Shown here one piece after another: positions 1 through 8,440 of a stretch of 64,000 nucleotides of DNA. How positions within the stretch are numbered: the stretch's first letter is position 1; each line of letters opens with the position of its first letter. The notes under the pieces were generated by a model. It made no database searches. It saw only the letters and a list, made by a program, of their open reading frames with translations, and was not told the DNA's origin. The DNA is from Candidatus Tokpelaia sp. JSC188 (GTDB taxonomy: Bacteria; Pseudomonadota; Alphaproteobacteria; Rhizobiales; Rhizobiaceae): contig QENB01000009.1 of the NCBI GenBank assembly GCA_003331065.1, positions 1 to 64,000 of the forward strand, read 5' to 3'. A program made the position numbers and the translations under genes.

Positions 1-135
1 GGTGCAGGAAGAAGTTAGGAAAATGTCTCAAGTTTTCCCTTTTCCTTATCTCTTAGTAACCCCCCGTAGTGACTGATTTAATCAAAATAAAAAAGCCTTT
101 GCCTTCTATCGTCCTTCTTTCGCATCATCTTCTCT
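1..135. repeat. 135-bp direct repeat, copy A
   Basis: Bases 1-135 are repeated without a visible mismatch at 12959-13093; copy A may extend left of the window. The element contains a run of six C followed by GTAGTGACTGATTTAATC and a stretch rich in A and T. The two copies have the same orientation and bracket about 13 kb that includes the type IV secretion remnants and the transporters. After the repeat the two sequences diverge completely. A related but diverged C-tract motif lies at 54052-54078. No terminal inverted repeats or transposase were seen, so it is not called an insertion sequence. Confidence 0.9.
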
Positions 136-186
136 TTGTTGTGCACTTATGTATGTTGGAAGAGGCTACAAGTGCATCCTTTGTTG

Positions 187-660
187 CTAATTCAAGTAGA
201 CTGCATCAAATTCAGCCACCAATGCGCCCTGCATATTCCACAATCTTAATCGCTTGCCTTCTATCTGCCAGCGAGTCACCGTCGGCAACGTAATAAGTAT
301 GCTATGCTCTTGATTCATACCGCTTTGGCATGCCATCATTGTCCCTGCCATAGGGGTAAACTTGAGGCGTTCACCGTCTAATATATACGACCCGATTACG
401 TTGTTGCAACCCCCAGAACCAGACACCGAGTGCTGATCTGCATGTAAGATCAGGTGAGGTTCGCTTTGATTTTCCGTCACGATTGCCTTTTGACCTTTCA
501 GACGTACCAATTTCCAATAAGTATTTTCTAGCGAAGGGCGGTTATCCTGCGATGAGAGGTGCTTTAAGTCTTTAGAACCAGAGAAAAGCACTACCACGCA
601 GATAACCATGAACATCATTACTATACAGGCGGCAAATAGAATGCTGCTTCGAATGTTCAT
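187..660 (-). CDS. META-domain (HslJ-like) membrane-anchored protein
   Basis: The product is about 157 residues. I place the start at 660 because an AGGA-type ribosome binding site (GAGGAAAAAGCG) precedes that ATG; an upstream in-frame ATG would add 21 residues and lacks such a site. Residues 5-25 form a hydrophobic segment, either a signal anchor or an uncleaved signal peptide. The rest fits the META/HslJ fold: a TYWKL strand near the start of the domain, then GCNN, and a later MAGTMMAC segment. META-domain proteins of this kind are envelope proteins of poorly known role, linked in some bacteria to novobiocin resistance or heat shock. It is flanked by the 135-bp repeat and a stub of a transporter gene, so it belongs to the rearranged accessory region. 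Confidence 0.7.
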   Translation of the reverse strand: MNIRSSILFAACIVMMFMVICVVVLFSGSKDLKHLSSQDNRPSLENTYWKLVRLKGQKAIVTENQSEPHLILHADQHSVSGSGGCNNVIGSYILDGERLKFTPMAGTMMACQSGMNQEHSILITLPTVTRWQIEGKRLRLWNMQGALVAEFDAVYLN

Positions 661-717
661 CGCTTTTTCCTCGAATTGTTGCTGAATCGTACGAAACATA
701 TATGATTCGGTCGATTT

Positions 718-801
718 CATCAATGCAGAAAAACTGTTTGATCCGGGAAGTTAGGGGAGTGCGGACGCCATAGAACTCCTTTTGTAATCAGTACGATGTT
801 T
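718..801 (+). repeat. Diverged copy of the 3' end of the MFS gene at 9.8-11.0 kb
   Basis: This stretch resembles 10999-11083, which covers the last codons and stop of the MFS transporter gene plus about 60 bases beyond it. The first 24 bases are identical except at the end, and later blocks such as GTACGATGTTT also match; overall similarity by eye is about three quarters. Nothing of the rest of the transporter is present here, so this is a leftover from duplication or rearrangement, not a gene. Confidence 0.7.
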
Positions 802-990
802 ACTGTTTTGGTGATGATCTCGTCGCTATGTCTAGGTGAATATTATTTGGTATAATCTTGGTGGGCTCAAGCTAAAATTATTCTACGCAACAGCATGGGT
901 AAAGACTGTGGTACACATTGTCTGTGTACGGGTTTCTAAACAGTAAAGACGATCTGGAATGTATTGCGCCCGTTAGAGGAGGTGATTTAA

Positions 991-1440
991 AAGCAGAGAG
1001 TTGAAAACATCCAGAAAACACTGGATATTTGTATGGCCGCCGGTCGCGCAATAAGCGGTAGCAGTGGTACAGGTAATAATGTTCGCCAAGCGCAATGCGT
1101 TTTACCAAACAACGCAATAGACTATATACTCAGCGCGGTTTTCGCGCATCAATCTACGCGGCAGTCCTTGGCAGACAACTAGCAGACAACTAAATGTCAT
1201 GCCATCAAGAATGGGAGAAATGCATTCCAGAACTTCTTTGCTGGACCTGCACGTTTTTTTTACAGAATTGTAGAACAACGTGCAGGACCGCTTTGGGCTG
1301 ATTGGTTGATGGCGAGCTCTAAATCTTGGCTAGGTGAAATTAAATTGTATGCCCCCCTCTATGATTTACTGAGAAAAACATGTCATAGTATTATCAGTAT
1401 TGCGTTGATACCAATGAGAGTTTACATACTACTAGTTTAG
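991..1440 (+). pseudogene. Unrecognised reading frame broken by an in-frame stop
   Basis: One reading frame stays open from 991 to 1440 except for a TAG at 1180-1182. The encoded residues have protein-like composition on both sides of the stop: before it, a segment with NNVRQAQCVLPNNAIDY; after it, NAFQNFFAGPARFFY and PLWADWLMASSKSW. There is no good start codon with a ribosome binding site at the left end. I do not recognise the family. Its position just upstream of a lipoprotein gene, in a region with conjugation-type genes, suggests a decayed mobile-element gene, but this is inference. Confidence 0.35.
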
Positions 1441-1468
1441 CCTGTGGATTATGGTGTGGCGGCTTTAG

Positions 1469-1600
1469 AAAGATTATTGCGGGAAGATTATAAAAGGACC
1501 TAGTCGCAACGGTTCTCACGCAGCCTATCAAGGAAAAAAAGGCTCAAAGAATTGGCGCAAAGCTAAGTGTGAACTCGCCTCATTAAATAGATTTATGTAA
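1469..1600 (+). pseudogene. Gene 3' stub, first copy of a duplicated C-terminus
   Basis: The frame 1469-1600 encodes a basic tail containing IIKGPSRNGSHAAYQ and then NWRKAKCELASL before a TAA at 1598-1600. The same tail, diverged and frame-disturbed, is found at about 3350-3475. This indicates that a larger gene ended here and that its 3' end was duplicated. The parent family was not recognised. Confidence 0.45.
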
Positions 1601-1795
1601 GTGCAACAGAGAGGCAAAAAGCGAAAGAAAAACACTAATTACAATAATTTTCCTTTTTTTCTGCTTTCAGGATGCGATAATTAGAGGTGCCCAGTAAGGA
1701 GTTTGATGTATTAATATCCTTTTCCCTGAATAGATTTCTGTTTTTAAAGGTCAAATCTTTATTGATGGGCGGTGATAAATATAACGAGGTAACAA

Positions 1796-2614
1796 ATGAA
1801 GAGAAGATTTTTTATAACCTCCATGATTTTCATTGTATTAGCAGTATTGTCTGCTTGTCGAGAATCTCCACCAAAGCTTTCAGATGAACAGGTGTTGAAT
1901 GTGTTTGGTGAGAAATCTATTTTTGCAAGTAATGATACGCCCGCAACTATCTCAAAGCGAACGGAGGAATGTGCCCGAGTATTATCTGGGCTTGATGAAA
2001 GCCTGTATCGAGATATGCCAAAAGAAATGCTCGGTTCGTTTAAGACAGAGTGTCGGAAGGACTTCCAGGAAACTGTCATCAACTCTCAACGTAATACGGT
2101 CGATCTGAAGCTTGAGCACCTAGAGAATGCAAAGCTAGCTGAGCAAATCACGCGTGTTCGTGCTCAATCACTAGCTGCCGAAGAAGCATGGAAAAAGGCA
2201 AAAAAACTTGCTGAAGATCAGAAAATAATCGTGCAGGCAAAAGAGAAGGCGAAATTACTTGAAACAACTCTAGAAAGCAAATTAGAAATACTCAAGAAAA
2301 AATGCAATGAGTGGGAAACAACAATGCTGGATCTGAATGAGAAAAAACTCATTCCAGGAATACAATTCGGTCCGGATGTTTGTACTAGAAATCATGAGGA
2401 GTTTCTCCGGAGTCAAGCTAAAAGAGTTATAGAGGAAGTCTCGAAACTAGAAGCAAAACCAGATAGCATCATTGATCCTGCCGTTCCTTATTTTGGTGCT
2501 GTCGATCCCGAAGCCATTAGTGAGGATTTAAAAAAGGTCGAGAAGAGTATTGCCCAGATAAAGGCTGAAGCAGAAGAAAGAAAGGAAGGAGAAACTGAGC
2601 TTCAAAAGCAGTGA
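1796..2614 (+). CDS. Coiled-coil lipoprotein of unknown function
   Basis: The product has 272 residues. An N-terminal signal ends in a lipobox-like LSAC with the cysteine at residue 21, so the protein is probably lipidated and exported. An AACGAGGTAACAA stretch just upstream gives a good ribosome binding site. After a short cysteine-containing segment the middle third (about residues 95-175) is rich in A, E, K and L with heptad-like spacing, a likely long coiled coil. The first 80 residues, with an acidic stretch and two further cysteines (C-x-R-V and the TECRKDF segment), recall the small entry-exclusion lipoproteins (EexN type) of conjugative elements, but the coiled-coil extension is not typical of them. 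The neighbourhood of VirB-like genes makes a role in a conjugation or secretion element plausible. The family assignment is a guess. Confidence 0.6.
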   Translation: MKRRFFITSMIFIVLAVLSACRESPPKLSDEQVLNVFGEKSIFASNDTPATISKRTEECARVLSGLDESLYRDMPKEMLGSFKTECRKDFQETVINSQRNTVDLKLEHLENAKLAEQITRVRAQSLAAEEAWKKAKKLAEDQKIIVQAKEKAKLLETTLESKLEILKKKCNEWETTMLDLNEKKLIPGIQFGPDVCTRNHEEFLRSQAKRVIEEVSKLEAKPDSIIDPAVPYFGAVDPEAISEDLKKVEKSIAQIKAEAEERKEGETELQKQ

Positions 2615-3672
2615 GGATATTTCGTGTTATTCAGTGAAGCAGCATTGCTGTGTATATTATGTAAGTGATCCTGATTTTCTTCTGAAGGAAGATTTAACGG
2701 AGCTTTGCATCAATGCTTCCTCAGGAGATGTGATGGGAAGGCTGCGGATATCATGGATGAAAGGCTGACTTTTGATGGGTTAATGGGTCTTGCTCATCTC
2801 ACTGTATAGCATGTAGGATGCTATACAGCTTTTTCTGTTTCCCTAGGAACAGGTCTCATCGACCATTGACAATCCGCAAGGCATCAATTGTATGTTGGAC
2901 AATGCTTATTCCTGGATATTCATACCATCGTCGAATGAAACGATATCATATTTTGGTTTATGTTATTTTGCCTATTATCAAGCGGCCTTTTTGTCCATCG
3001 ATAGTGACTGTGATGACAATTCCAGATGGATATGATTTTGATGTAAATGCTTTGAGTGCTCTGTGATCCCTATAAACGCCCGTAGAACGCCTTTCAGGAG
3101 GTAGAAGGTAATAAGGGGGACTCTTTAAGCCTTAATGATAGTAGATGCGAGGTTTAAGTAAGACCAGTGCACTGTTTTCTGGTATCCTCTTTCTCAGGAT
3201 GGGTCCTTCGTTCTTCGATAGCTATCGGTTAACCAACAACAATGCTGCATGTGTTTTATAGAAGCCTTGACCCGTACTGCACATCTACCAAAGTCCATAA
3301 GCCAAATTTTAGTTTTCGGATTTTGCTTAGTAAAGTTATTCCAAGAGAGATCATCAAAGGACCTACTCGCATAAGGCATTGTTTAACCGCTCGCGATAGT
3401 TCTTGCACAACCTATCAAGAAAAAAGCTCAGAGAATTGGCGCAAAGCTAAGTGCGAACTCACCTCAGTAAAGTAAAGTCAGCAATTCAGAGATTTTATCT
3501 TTTAAACTAGATTTTTCTTTGAATCTATGCAGTTTTTATCCTAACTTCTATCAAAAGATGTTACGTTTAAGAAATTGGTACAGAATACCCGTGTCGAACA
3601 ATGCCATTGATGATGTAAAAATTTCCCTCACAAAGGTCGATTTTACCGCATCGCAAAAACGAGGATTAATTC
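2615..3672. other. Gene-poor stretch with short decayed reading frames
   Basis: No convincing gene is present. Short open segments with protein-like composition occur, for example on the + strand near 2657-2780 and 2898-3030, each cut by stops. The right part carries the second copy of the duplicated gene tail (3350-3475). The arrangement is typical of decayed mobile-element DNA. Confidence 0.5.
3350..3475 (+). repeat. Second, diverged copy of the gene 3' stub at about 1490-1600
   Basis: The stretch shares AAAGGACCTA, then CCTATCAAG, then a nearly identical 37-base block ending in GAACTCACCTCA with the copy at about 1493-1585. Relative to that copy it has an insertion of about 20 bases after AAAGGACCTACTCGCA. 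In one frame it encodes the same IIKGP and NWRKAKCEL residues. It is a decayed duplicate, not an intact gene. Confidence 0.65.
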
Positions 3673-4575
3673 ATGAATGACATTGTATGCCCATTTGAAA
3701 AATCACTGCTTGTGCAGTTTAGAAAAACCGGAAAACTTCGTCACATCAACATGCTACAGATAGACCAAGGCATAACTTTCAATCAGTCGAATAATACAAT
3801 TAAAGCACGCTATCACTTTGGAACTTCTGAAACATTTATAGTTGAGAGCTTTTCCAGCGAAAAGCTTGCAAACACTGCGTTTTGTAATCTGCAAACGGCA
3901 TTGAAACATTATGCTTACAGTCAGCGTTTCGCAAGATACTGGAAAACTTCGATAAAATGGATCTTTGTACCACTGATGGTATCTATCTTCGCTTTTAAGA
4001 CTGATCTGGTAGGGACAGAAGGCAGGCACAGATCAGCTACGAATGAAAGCAATCCTTCGAGAGAAGCACTAATGGTACAAAAACCCACAGAGCAGATAGC
4101 TAGAGAACGTGGGCAACTACTGGCCTATGGTGCGCGGTCAGGAAAATACGCTGTTCAGTTGTCGAATGGCACAAAAGGAATATTCTATGTATTTTCTGAT
4201 CCATCCTGCTTACATTGTCAACATCTTGAATCCGAGCTTCACAGGCTTGCAAAGGACTACACAATCTATATCTTCCCCGTGACACTGATTGGTGGTGAAG
4301 TATCATCGCACCGGGTAGCAAAACTTATGTGCTCAAAGTCAGAGACACGCGCTGTCTTATGGAAAAAAATCGTAGAGGGCGAAGATTTAGCAAATGAGGA
4401 ATGTAGTGAAGGCATAGATGTTGTTGCCCGAAACAATCAGATGTTTGATGCAATGGGCCTCCTTGGCACGCCAACGATCATCAATGAGTCCGGCGAGCAG
4501 ATGCCAAACTCTGTTTCAAATACAGCAGAAACAATTCATAGCTGGATAAAAACAAAATCCATAGAAAGAAAGTAA
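3673..4575 (+). CDS. Membrane-anchored thioredoxin-fold (DsbC/TrbB-like) protein
   Basis: The 300-residue product has three parts: about 90 residues of cytosolic N-terminal domain without recognised family, one membrane segment at about 93-108, and a periplasmic thioredoxin-fold domain from about 165. The redox motif is C179-L-H-C182 in a SDPSCLHC context, followed much later by a GTPT segment holding the cis-proline. This layout fits DsbC/DsbG-type thiol-disulfide proteins, several of which are encoded in conjugative transfer loci to assist cysteine-containing transfer proteins. The start is supported by GAGG nine bases upstream. It stands alone between decayed DNA and an alcohol dehydrogenase gene, about 3 kb before the VirB-like genes. 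Isomerase versus oxidase activity cannot be told from sequence. Confidence 0.7.
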   Translation: MNDIVCPFEKSLLVQFRKTGKLRHINMLQIDQGITFNQSNNTIKARYHFGTSETFIVESFSSEKLANTAFCNLQTALKHYAYSQRFARYWKTSIKWIFVPLMVSIFAFKTDLVGTEGRHRSATNESNPSREALMVQKPTEQIARERGQLLAYGARSGKYAVQLSNGTKGIFYVFSDPSCLHCQHLESELHRLAKDYTIYIFPVTLIGGEVSSHRVAKLMCSKSETRAVLWKKIVEGEDLANEECSEGIDVVARNNQMFDAMGLLGTPTIINESGEQMPNSVSNTAETIHSWIKTKSIERK

Positions 4576-4814
4576 AAGAACAACAAGCGCTGAAAACCAT
4601 ATTCTGATCAAGAACAATTCCATGCGACATAATTAGCAAAGGCGAGCAGCTTTAAAAAATGCCCTCGAATATGTGTACTGCATCATTCTGACGACCTGCA
4701 AATCTAATTTGATTTGAATAAAATTCAAGTCAACTGTAAAAAACCTTATCAAAGGGTTCTTGAGCATTAAGTTAATTTGCTCATGCTTCTACTCAAAATA
4801 ACAAGGAATTGCTT

Positions 4815-5891
4815 ATGAAAAAGAATATGAAAGCTGCTGTTTTCGTTGGAAAAAATAGCATTGTACTTAAAGAAAAACCTATTCCAGAAATTGGTCCGAT
4901 GGACGCGTTGATTCGTGTCACCACTACCACTATCTGCGGGACCGATGTCCATATTCTCAAGGGAGAGTACCCAGTGGCTAAAGGCCTTATTATAGGGCAT
5001 GAACCTGTTGGCATTATCGAAAAACTTGGATCCGAAGTAAAAGGCTTTAAGGAAGGAGAACGTGTTATCGCTGGAGCTATTACCCCGAGCGGGACCTCTA
5101 ATGCTTGCATGTGTGGCTGCGGATCCCAAGACGGTCCAAATAGCAGACATGGTTTCCAGCCAATGGGAGGCTGGAAGTTCGGCAACACTATTGACGGCGC
5201 GCAAGCTGAATATTTGCGAGTCAATGATGCCGCAGCTAACCTCTGTTCCATCCCAGATTCTCTTACCGACGAACAGGTGCTTATGTGCCCAGATATTATG
5301 TCTACCGGATTCTCTGGCGCTGAACGTGGCGGTGTGAAAATCGGCGACAGTGTCGTTGTTTGGGCGCTCGGACCTATCGGTCTATGTGCCGTTGCTGGAG
5401 CAAAACTCCTCGGAGCAACGACAATTATCGGTGTGGATACCGTACCAGAACGCATAAAAATGGCGAGGAAACTTGGAGCAACTCATACCGTAGACTTTAG
5501 AAAGGGCGGGACAGTCGAACAAATCCTAGAATTTACCGACGGCCGTGGTATTGACGTTTCTATCGAAGCACTTGGCACTCAGGGAACCTTTGAATCATGC
5601 TTGCGCGTTTTACGTCCTGGTGGTACCCTTTCTAGCCTGGGCGTCTATTCAGACGACTTGAAAATTCCTTTGGAAGGCTATATGGCCGGCCTGGGTGATA
5701 TCAACATCGTTAGTGGACTTTGTCCTGGTGGCAAGGAACGTATGCGCCGCCTCATGAACGTATTGGAGAGCGGACGTATCGATCTAAATCCTCTGGTTAC
5801 CCACACCTATTCCCTGGATAAAATTGAAGAAGCCTACGAACTTTTCGCCAATCAGCGCGACGGCGTCATGAAAATTGCGATCAAAACCTAA
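4815..5891 (+). CDS. Zinc-dependent NAD(P) alcohol dehydrogenase (MDR family)
   Basis: About 358 residues of the medium-chain dehydrogenase/reductase family. Catalytic-zinc ligands are visible in CGTDVH and GHE near residues 40-65. A Rossmann segment WALGPIGLCAVAGAKLLGA starts near 180, and an acidic residue at the end of the next strand (GVDTVPERIKMA) favours NAD over NADP. The structural-zinc loop is altered (SNACMCGCGSQDG) and lacks the regular four-cysteine spacing, as in the tetrameric secondary alcohol dehydrogenase branch. I start at 4815, where AAGGA lies eight bases upstream, rather than at a TTG six bases earlier. The gene has no operon partner. Its GC content looks higher than the spacers around it, so it may have been acquired separately. 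The substrate is not inferable. Confidence 0.85.
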   Translation: MKKNMKAAVFVGKNSIVLKEKPIPEIGPMDALIRVTTTTICGTDVHILKGEYPVAKGLIIGHEPVGIIEKLGSEVKGFKEGERVIAGAITPSGTSNACMCGCGSQDGPNSRHGFQPMGGWKFGNTIDGAQAEYLRVNDAAANLCSIPDSLTDEQVLMCPDIMSTGFSGAERGGVKIGDSVVVWALGPIGLCAVAGAKLLGATTIIGVDTVPERIKMARKLGATHTVDFRKGGTVEQILEFTDGRGIDVSIEALGTQGTFESCLRVLRPGGTLSSLGVYSDDLKIPLEGYMAGLGDINIVSGLCPGGKERMRRLMNVLESGRIDLNPLVTHTYSLDKIEEAYELFANQRDGVMKIAIKT

Positions 5892-6475
5892 AAATGATTC
5901 AAATGCCATTGTTCCTTTCCTTAGTTGATGATAAGCGTCTCGACCTTTTTGGAATCTCATCTGGACTGCCGTTAAATCGCAGGCAACTAATACCAAATTA
6001 ATCTAGGAGAACTAGGATATCGGAGATCGATATTTTTTTAAGTTCTAGGTTACGTTTTAAGATTATTGCTGCTATTAAAAGGAGATACCAAGGTGCGGAC
6101 TTAACAGTGCATTTGAAAAATTATGAGGAAGCAGAATGAACAAATGAGTCAATTCACTATCCAGAGATGAAGTGGTTGGCAAATGCGCTGATTCATCCAC
6201 TACAAAAGGCGTGTAGTTCCTTAGCTTTGTGAGGAATATCACCGTAAATCAATACGGAGGCTTAAACGCAGTTACACTGCTCTTTTGCCCACGCAAATCT
6301 ATCTGAATGAATTTTCCGTGTTATTTGGTTGCAAAAAGAGAACAACATACGTACCTCTAGACTAGAAATGCTTCTGCAGAAAAAAAGAGTTCTTATTCTG
6401 AACCAAGTTAGCAGGAATTAAACTCTACAAAAGAATGCAGTTGCATAACTATGGACAACAAATACATCTGACGAG
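5892..6475. other. Spacer without recognisable gene
   Basis: About 580 bases with stops in all frames. No RNA gene, repeat or terminator was recognised in it. Confidence 0.5.
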
Positions 6476-6955
6476 ATGAGTGCTGTTGATATGGTCAATA
6501 TCTCAAAGGGCGGATTAAGGATTAATGTTTATCCAAAACAAAAGGGAGAGTGGGCGTTGAACAACGAAAGTGCTTGTCTTGCTTTTTTTGAGACAAAGAC
6601 GCGACATTACACCATAATCCTGCAAAAGGATTTGTTTAACCAATGGATTCTTGTTCGTATATGGGGAGGAAAGGCAAGTCGCTTAGGACAGGAAACAACG
6701 ACTTTATGCGCTAATTACGCAGATGGGCTCATCCTTTTCAAGAAGACACGAACACAGCGCCTCCGGCGAAAATACATCGAAGTTAATCATAAAACCGCTG
6801 AACCAATAAGATCAATCTCAAACTCTGCTTGCTTATCTTCGATTCAAAAAAAATTCAAAAAATCTGGAAAAAAACAGTTTCGAGACCAGTATACTGTCGA
6901 CTTTTTCTCAGGCAAAACGGAGATAGAAATAGATAAAAATATAAATGAAAAGTAA
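6476..6955 (+). CDS. WGR-like domain protein
   Basis: The product is about 159 residues; an alternative ATG lies five codons inside. Residues 35-105 look like a WGR domain: an aromatic strand RHYTIILQKDLF, then WILVRIWGG with the name-giving tryptophan-glycine, and a basic helix ending in RLRRKYIEV. Small stand-alone WGR proteins occur in alphaproteobacterial plasmids and transfer regions; the domain binds nucleic acid in larger proteins such as PARPs. The C-terminal third is basic and low in complexity. It precedes the VirB-like remnants by about 160 bases in the same direction. The role is unknown. Confidence 0.6.
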   Translation: MSAVDMVNISKGGLRINVYPKQKGEWALNNESACLAFFETKTRHYTIILQKDLFNQWILVRIWGGKASRLGQETTTLCANYADGLILFKKTRTQRLRRKYIEVNHKTAEPIRSISNSACLSSIQKKFKKSGKKQFRDQYTVDFFSGKTEIEIDKNINEK

Positions 6956-7118
6956 CGTTGGATTAACAATCGGATTTATAGCGTATACCACAGATATTAT
7001 TGATCATCCCTTGCAACGTCAAAGTTTTTTAAGATGTGACAAATACTGAGTTATGGAATTCTTATTATCCTTAATGACATCCTGTTCTCCTTTATATCTA
7101 TGATTAAAGGAGAATTAA

Positions 7119-7340
7119 ATGAATGAAATTGACTGGTGTACTTGATGCTATTACACTCATTGGGTAGCACAAATTTTATTGTTAATAGGTAGTGCATATG
7201 CGAGATCTTTTGAGAAAATAGATGTGTCCGTGGAAAATTTAGAAAGTTTTTTTGATGAAAATCTTCTTTGCTATATTATTGATCTGTCTCAGTTTATTTG
7301 GTTGTGCAACATCAGCGCCATCTCCCAAAAAACCAAGTGA
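7119..7340 (+). pseudogene. Possible VirB2-like pilin stub
   Basis: A start with a strong AAAGGAGAA site is followed by an in-frame TGA at codon 9. The frame then continues with a hydrophobic signal-like segment (AQILLLIGSAYA), a likely cleavage point and a mature start FEKIDVSVENLESFF. VirB2/TrbC pilins often begin their mature part with a similar F-x-K-x-n-x-x-x-E-x-I pattern. The reading frame then runs into the VirB7-like gene in another frame, and the pilin transmembrane helices are absent. I infer a virB2-like gene broken by a nonsense mutation and a deletion that removed the intervening genes. The match is short, so the identity is tentative. Confidence 0.35.
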
Positions 7341-7404
7341 GTGGCACAAAGTTCCAATTAATAAAAGTATTCCTCCTGAAATTGAGCAAGGGATACCTCT
7401 TTGA
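7255..7404 (+). CDS. virB7: VirB7-like small lipoprotein
   Basis: A 49-residue lipoprotein. A hydrophobic signal is followed by the lipobox LFGC with cysteine at residue 17, then a short proline-rich chain (PSPKKPSEWHKVPINKSIPP). Size, lipobox and position immediately before virB8/virB9-type genes match VirB7, the outer-membrane lipoprotein that joins VirB9 in the type IV secretion core complex. Its stop overlaps the TTG start of the next frame, suggesting translational coupling. VirB7 proteins conserve almost no sequence, so the call relies on architecture and context. Confidence 0.6.
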   Translation: MKIFFAILLICLSLFGCATSAPSPKKPSEWHKVPINKSIPPEIEQGIPL

Positions 7405-7604
7405 AATCTCATTTTCTCAAAAAGGTAAAATCGGACGGCCCCTACTTGAAAAAGTCTCATGACCTTGAACACAGTTTTATGTCAGAGGTTATAAGATTAT
7501 GCGAGGTAGCGTGGAAGATCTCAAAGTTTCGTGCTCTGATTGTAATCGACGGAATTTCTGCTGGAGTTGCCGGACTATGGCAGGAATCCGAGTTGGTAGA
7601 TTAA
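7401..7604 (+). pseudogene. VirB8-like N-terminal stub
   Basis: A 67-codon frame opens with TTG overlapping the VirB7-like stop. Its residues 24-58 (SFMSEVIRLCEVAWKISK, then a hydrophobic stretch ending GISAGVAGL) resemble the start of VirB8 proteins, which have a short cytosolic helix with E-x-x-R-x and a following membrane segment. The periplasmic NTF2-like domain, about 150 residues in intact VirB8, is missing, and virB9 starts three bases after the stop. The simplest reading is an internal deletion in virB8. Because the matching segment is short the identity is moderate. Confidence 0.45.
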
Positions 7605-7606
7605 TC

Positions 7607-8440
7607 ATGTGGATAAATGCAAAACATCTTTTTTTATTTTTTCTGCCTTTTGCAATTGTTACAACACCGACATTTGCACTTGAATTTCCAACTAAATCCA
7701 GCTTTGATCATCGCATCAGATATATCGATTATAATCCGGCAAATGTTGTTCAGATTGACACAGTACTCGGTGTAGCTACGCACATAGAGCTTGAAGAAGG
7801 TGAAAAATATGTAACGCATGTCTTTGGAGATTCAGACTCCTATGCCTTTACACACAAGGAGAATCATCTTTTCCTCAAGCCAAAGGCAGATCAGGCCAAT
7901 ACGAATCTTGTCGTTGTTACTGATCGGCGTAGCTACAAGTTCCGTTTAGAATTCAAACCGACACGTACAAACGCAACGTATGAGGTTTCTTTCCACTATC
8001 CTGATATACAGACACGCCAGGAAAAAGAAAAGCGGGAAGCTGCTAAAGTAGATGCAGCCTTTCATTCAGCCTCTGAAATAACAAATCTTCGGTATAGTAT
8101 GAGCGGCGATCTCGATATCGCGCCGATCAATGCTTGGGATAATGGGCGCTTTACTTTTTTTAAATTTACAGCCAATGCGGACATGCCTGCTATTTACATG
8201 GTTGATCCAGAAGGCATGGAAAGTCTCCTTAACACAACTACAAAAGGTGCATCGAACAATATTCTTATTGTGCAAAAGGTGTATAAAAAATTTATTCTTC
8301 GGTTAGGCAAGCGCGCGTTAGCTGTTTTTAATGACGCCTATGACGCACAAGGCATCGATAATACGACAGGAACCGTCTCATCAACTGTCAGGCGTGTCTT
8401 CAAGGGAGAGGGAAATGCCAAAGCAAAAGAAAAACGATGA
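7607..8440 (+). CDS. virB9: Type IV secretion protein VirB9
   Basis: The product has 277 residues, normal length for VirB9/TrbG. The signal peptide ends near residue 22 (TPTFA before LEFP). The N-terminal domain shows RIRYIDYNPANVVQID, the typical opening of the family, followed by a GDSDSYAFTHKENHLFLKPK strand region and NLVVVTDRRSYKF. The C-terminal domain with LRYSMSGD and NGRFTFFKF follows; it is the part that contacts VirB7 and the outer membrane. VirB9, VirB7 and VirB10 build the core channel that spans both membranes. The gene overlaps virB10 by 26 bases. No frame damage is visible, unlike its upstream neighbours. Confidence 0.9.
   Translation: MWINAKHLFLFFLPFAIVTTPTFALEFPTKSSFDHRIRYIDYNPANVVQIDTVLGVATHIELEEGEKYVTHVFGDSDSYAFTHKENHLFLKPKADQANTNLVVVTDRRSYKFRLEFKPTRTNATYEVSFHYPDIQTRQEKEKREAAKVDAAFHSASEITNLRYSMSGDLDIAPINAWDNGRFTFFKFTANADMPAIYMVDPEGMESLLNTTTKGASNNILIVQKVYKKFILRLGKRALAVFNDAYDAQGIDNTTGTVSSTVRRVFKGEGNAKAKEKR

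Noticed and set aside
878..1117. 79-codon minus-strand frame
   Set aside because: It lies opposite a better plus-strand coding remnant and its residues are not protein-like.
2818..3066. 82-codon plus-strand frame
   Set aside because: No ribosome binding site, no family, and a different frame across the same bases looks more protein-like.
4767..5455. Minus-strand frames of 145 and 220 codons over the alcohol dehydrogenase gene
   Set aside because: They mirror the codon pattern of the dehydrogenase gene and show no recognisable domain or ribosome binding site.
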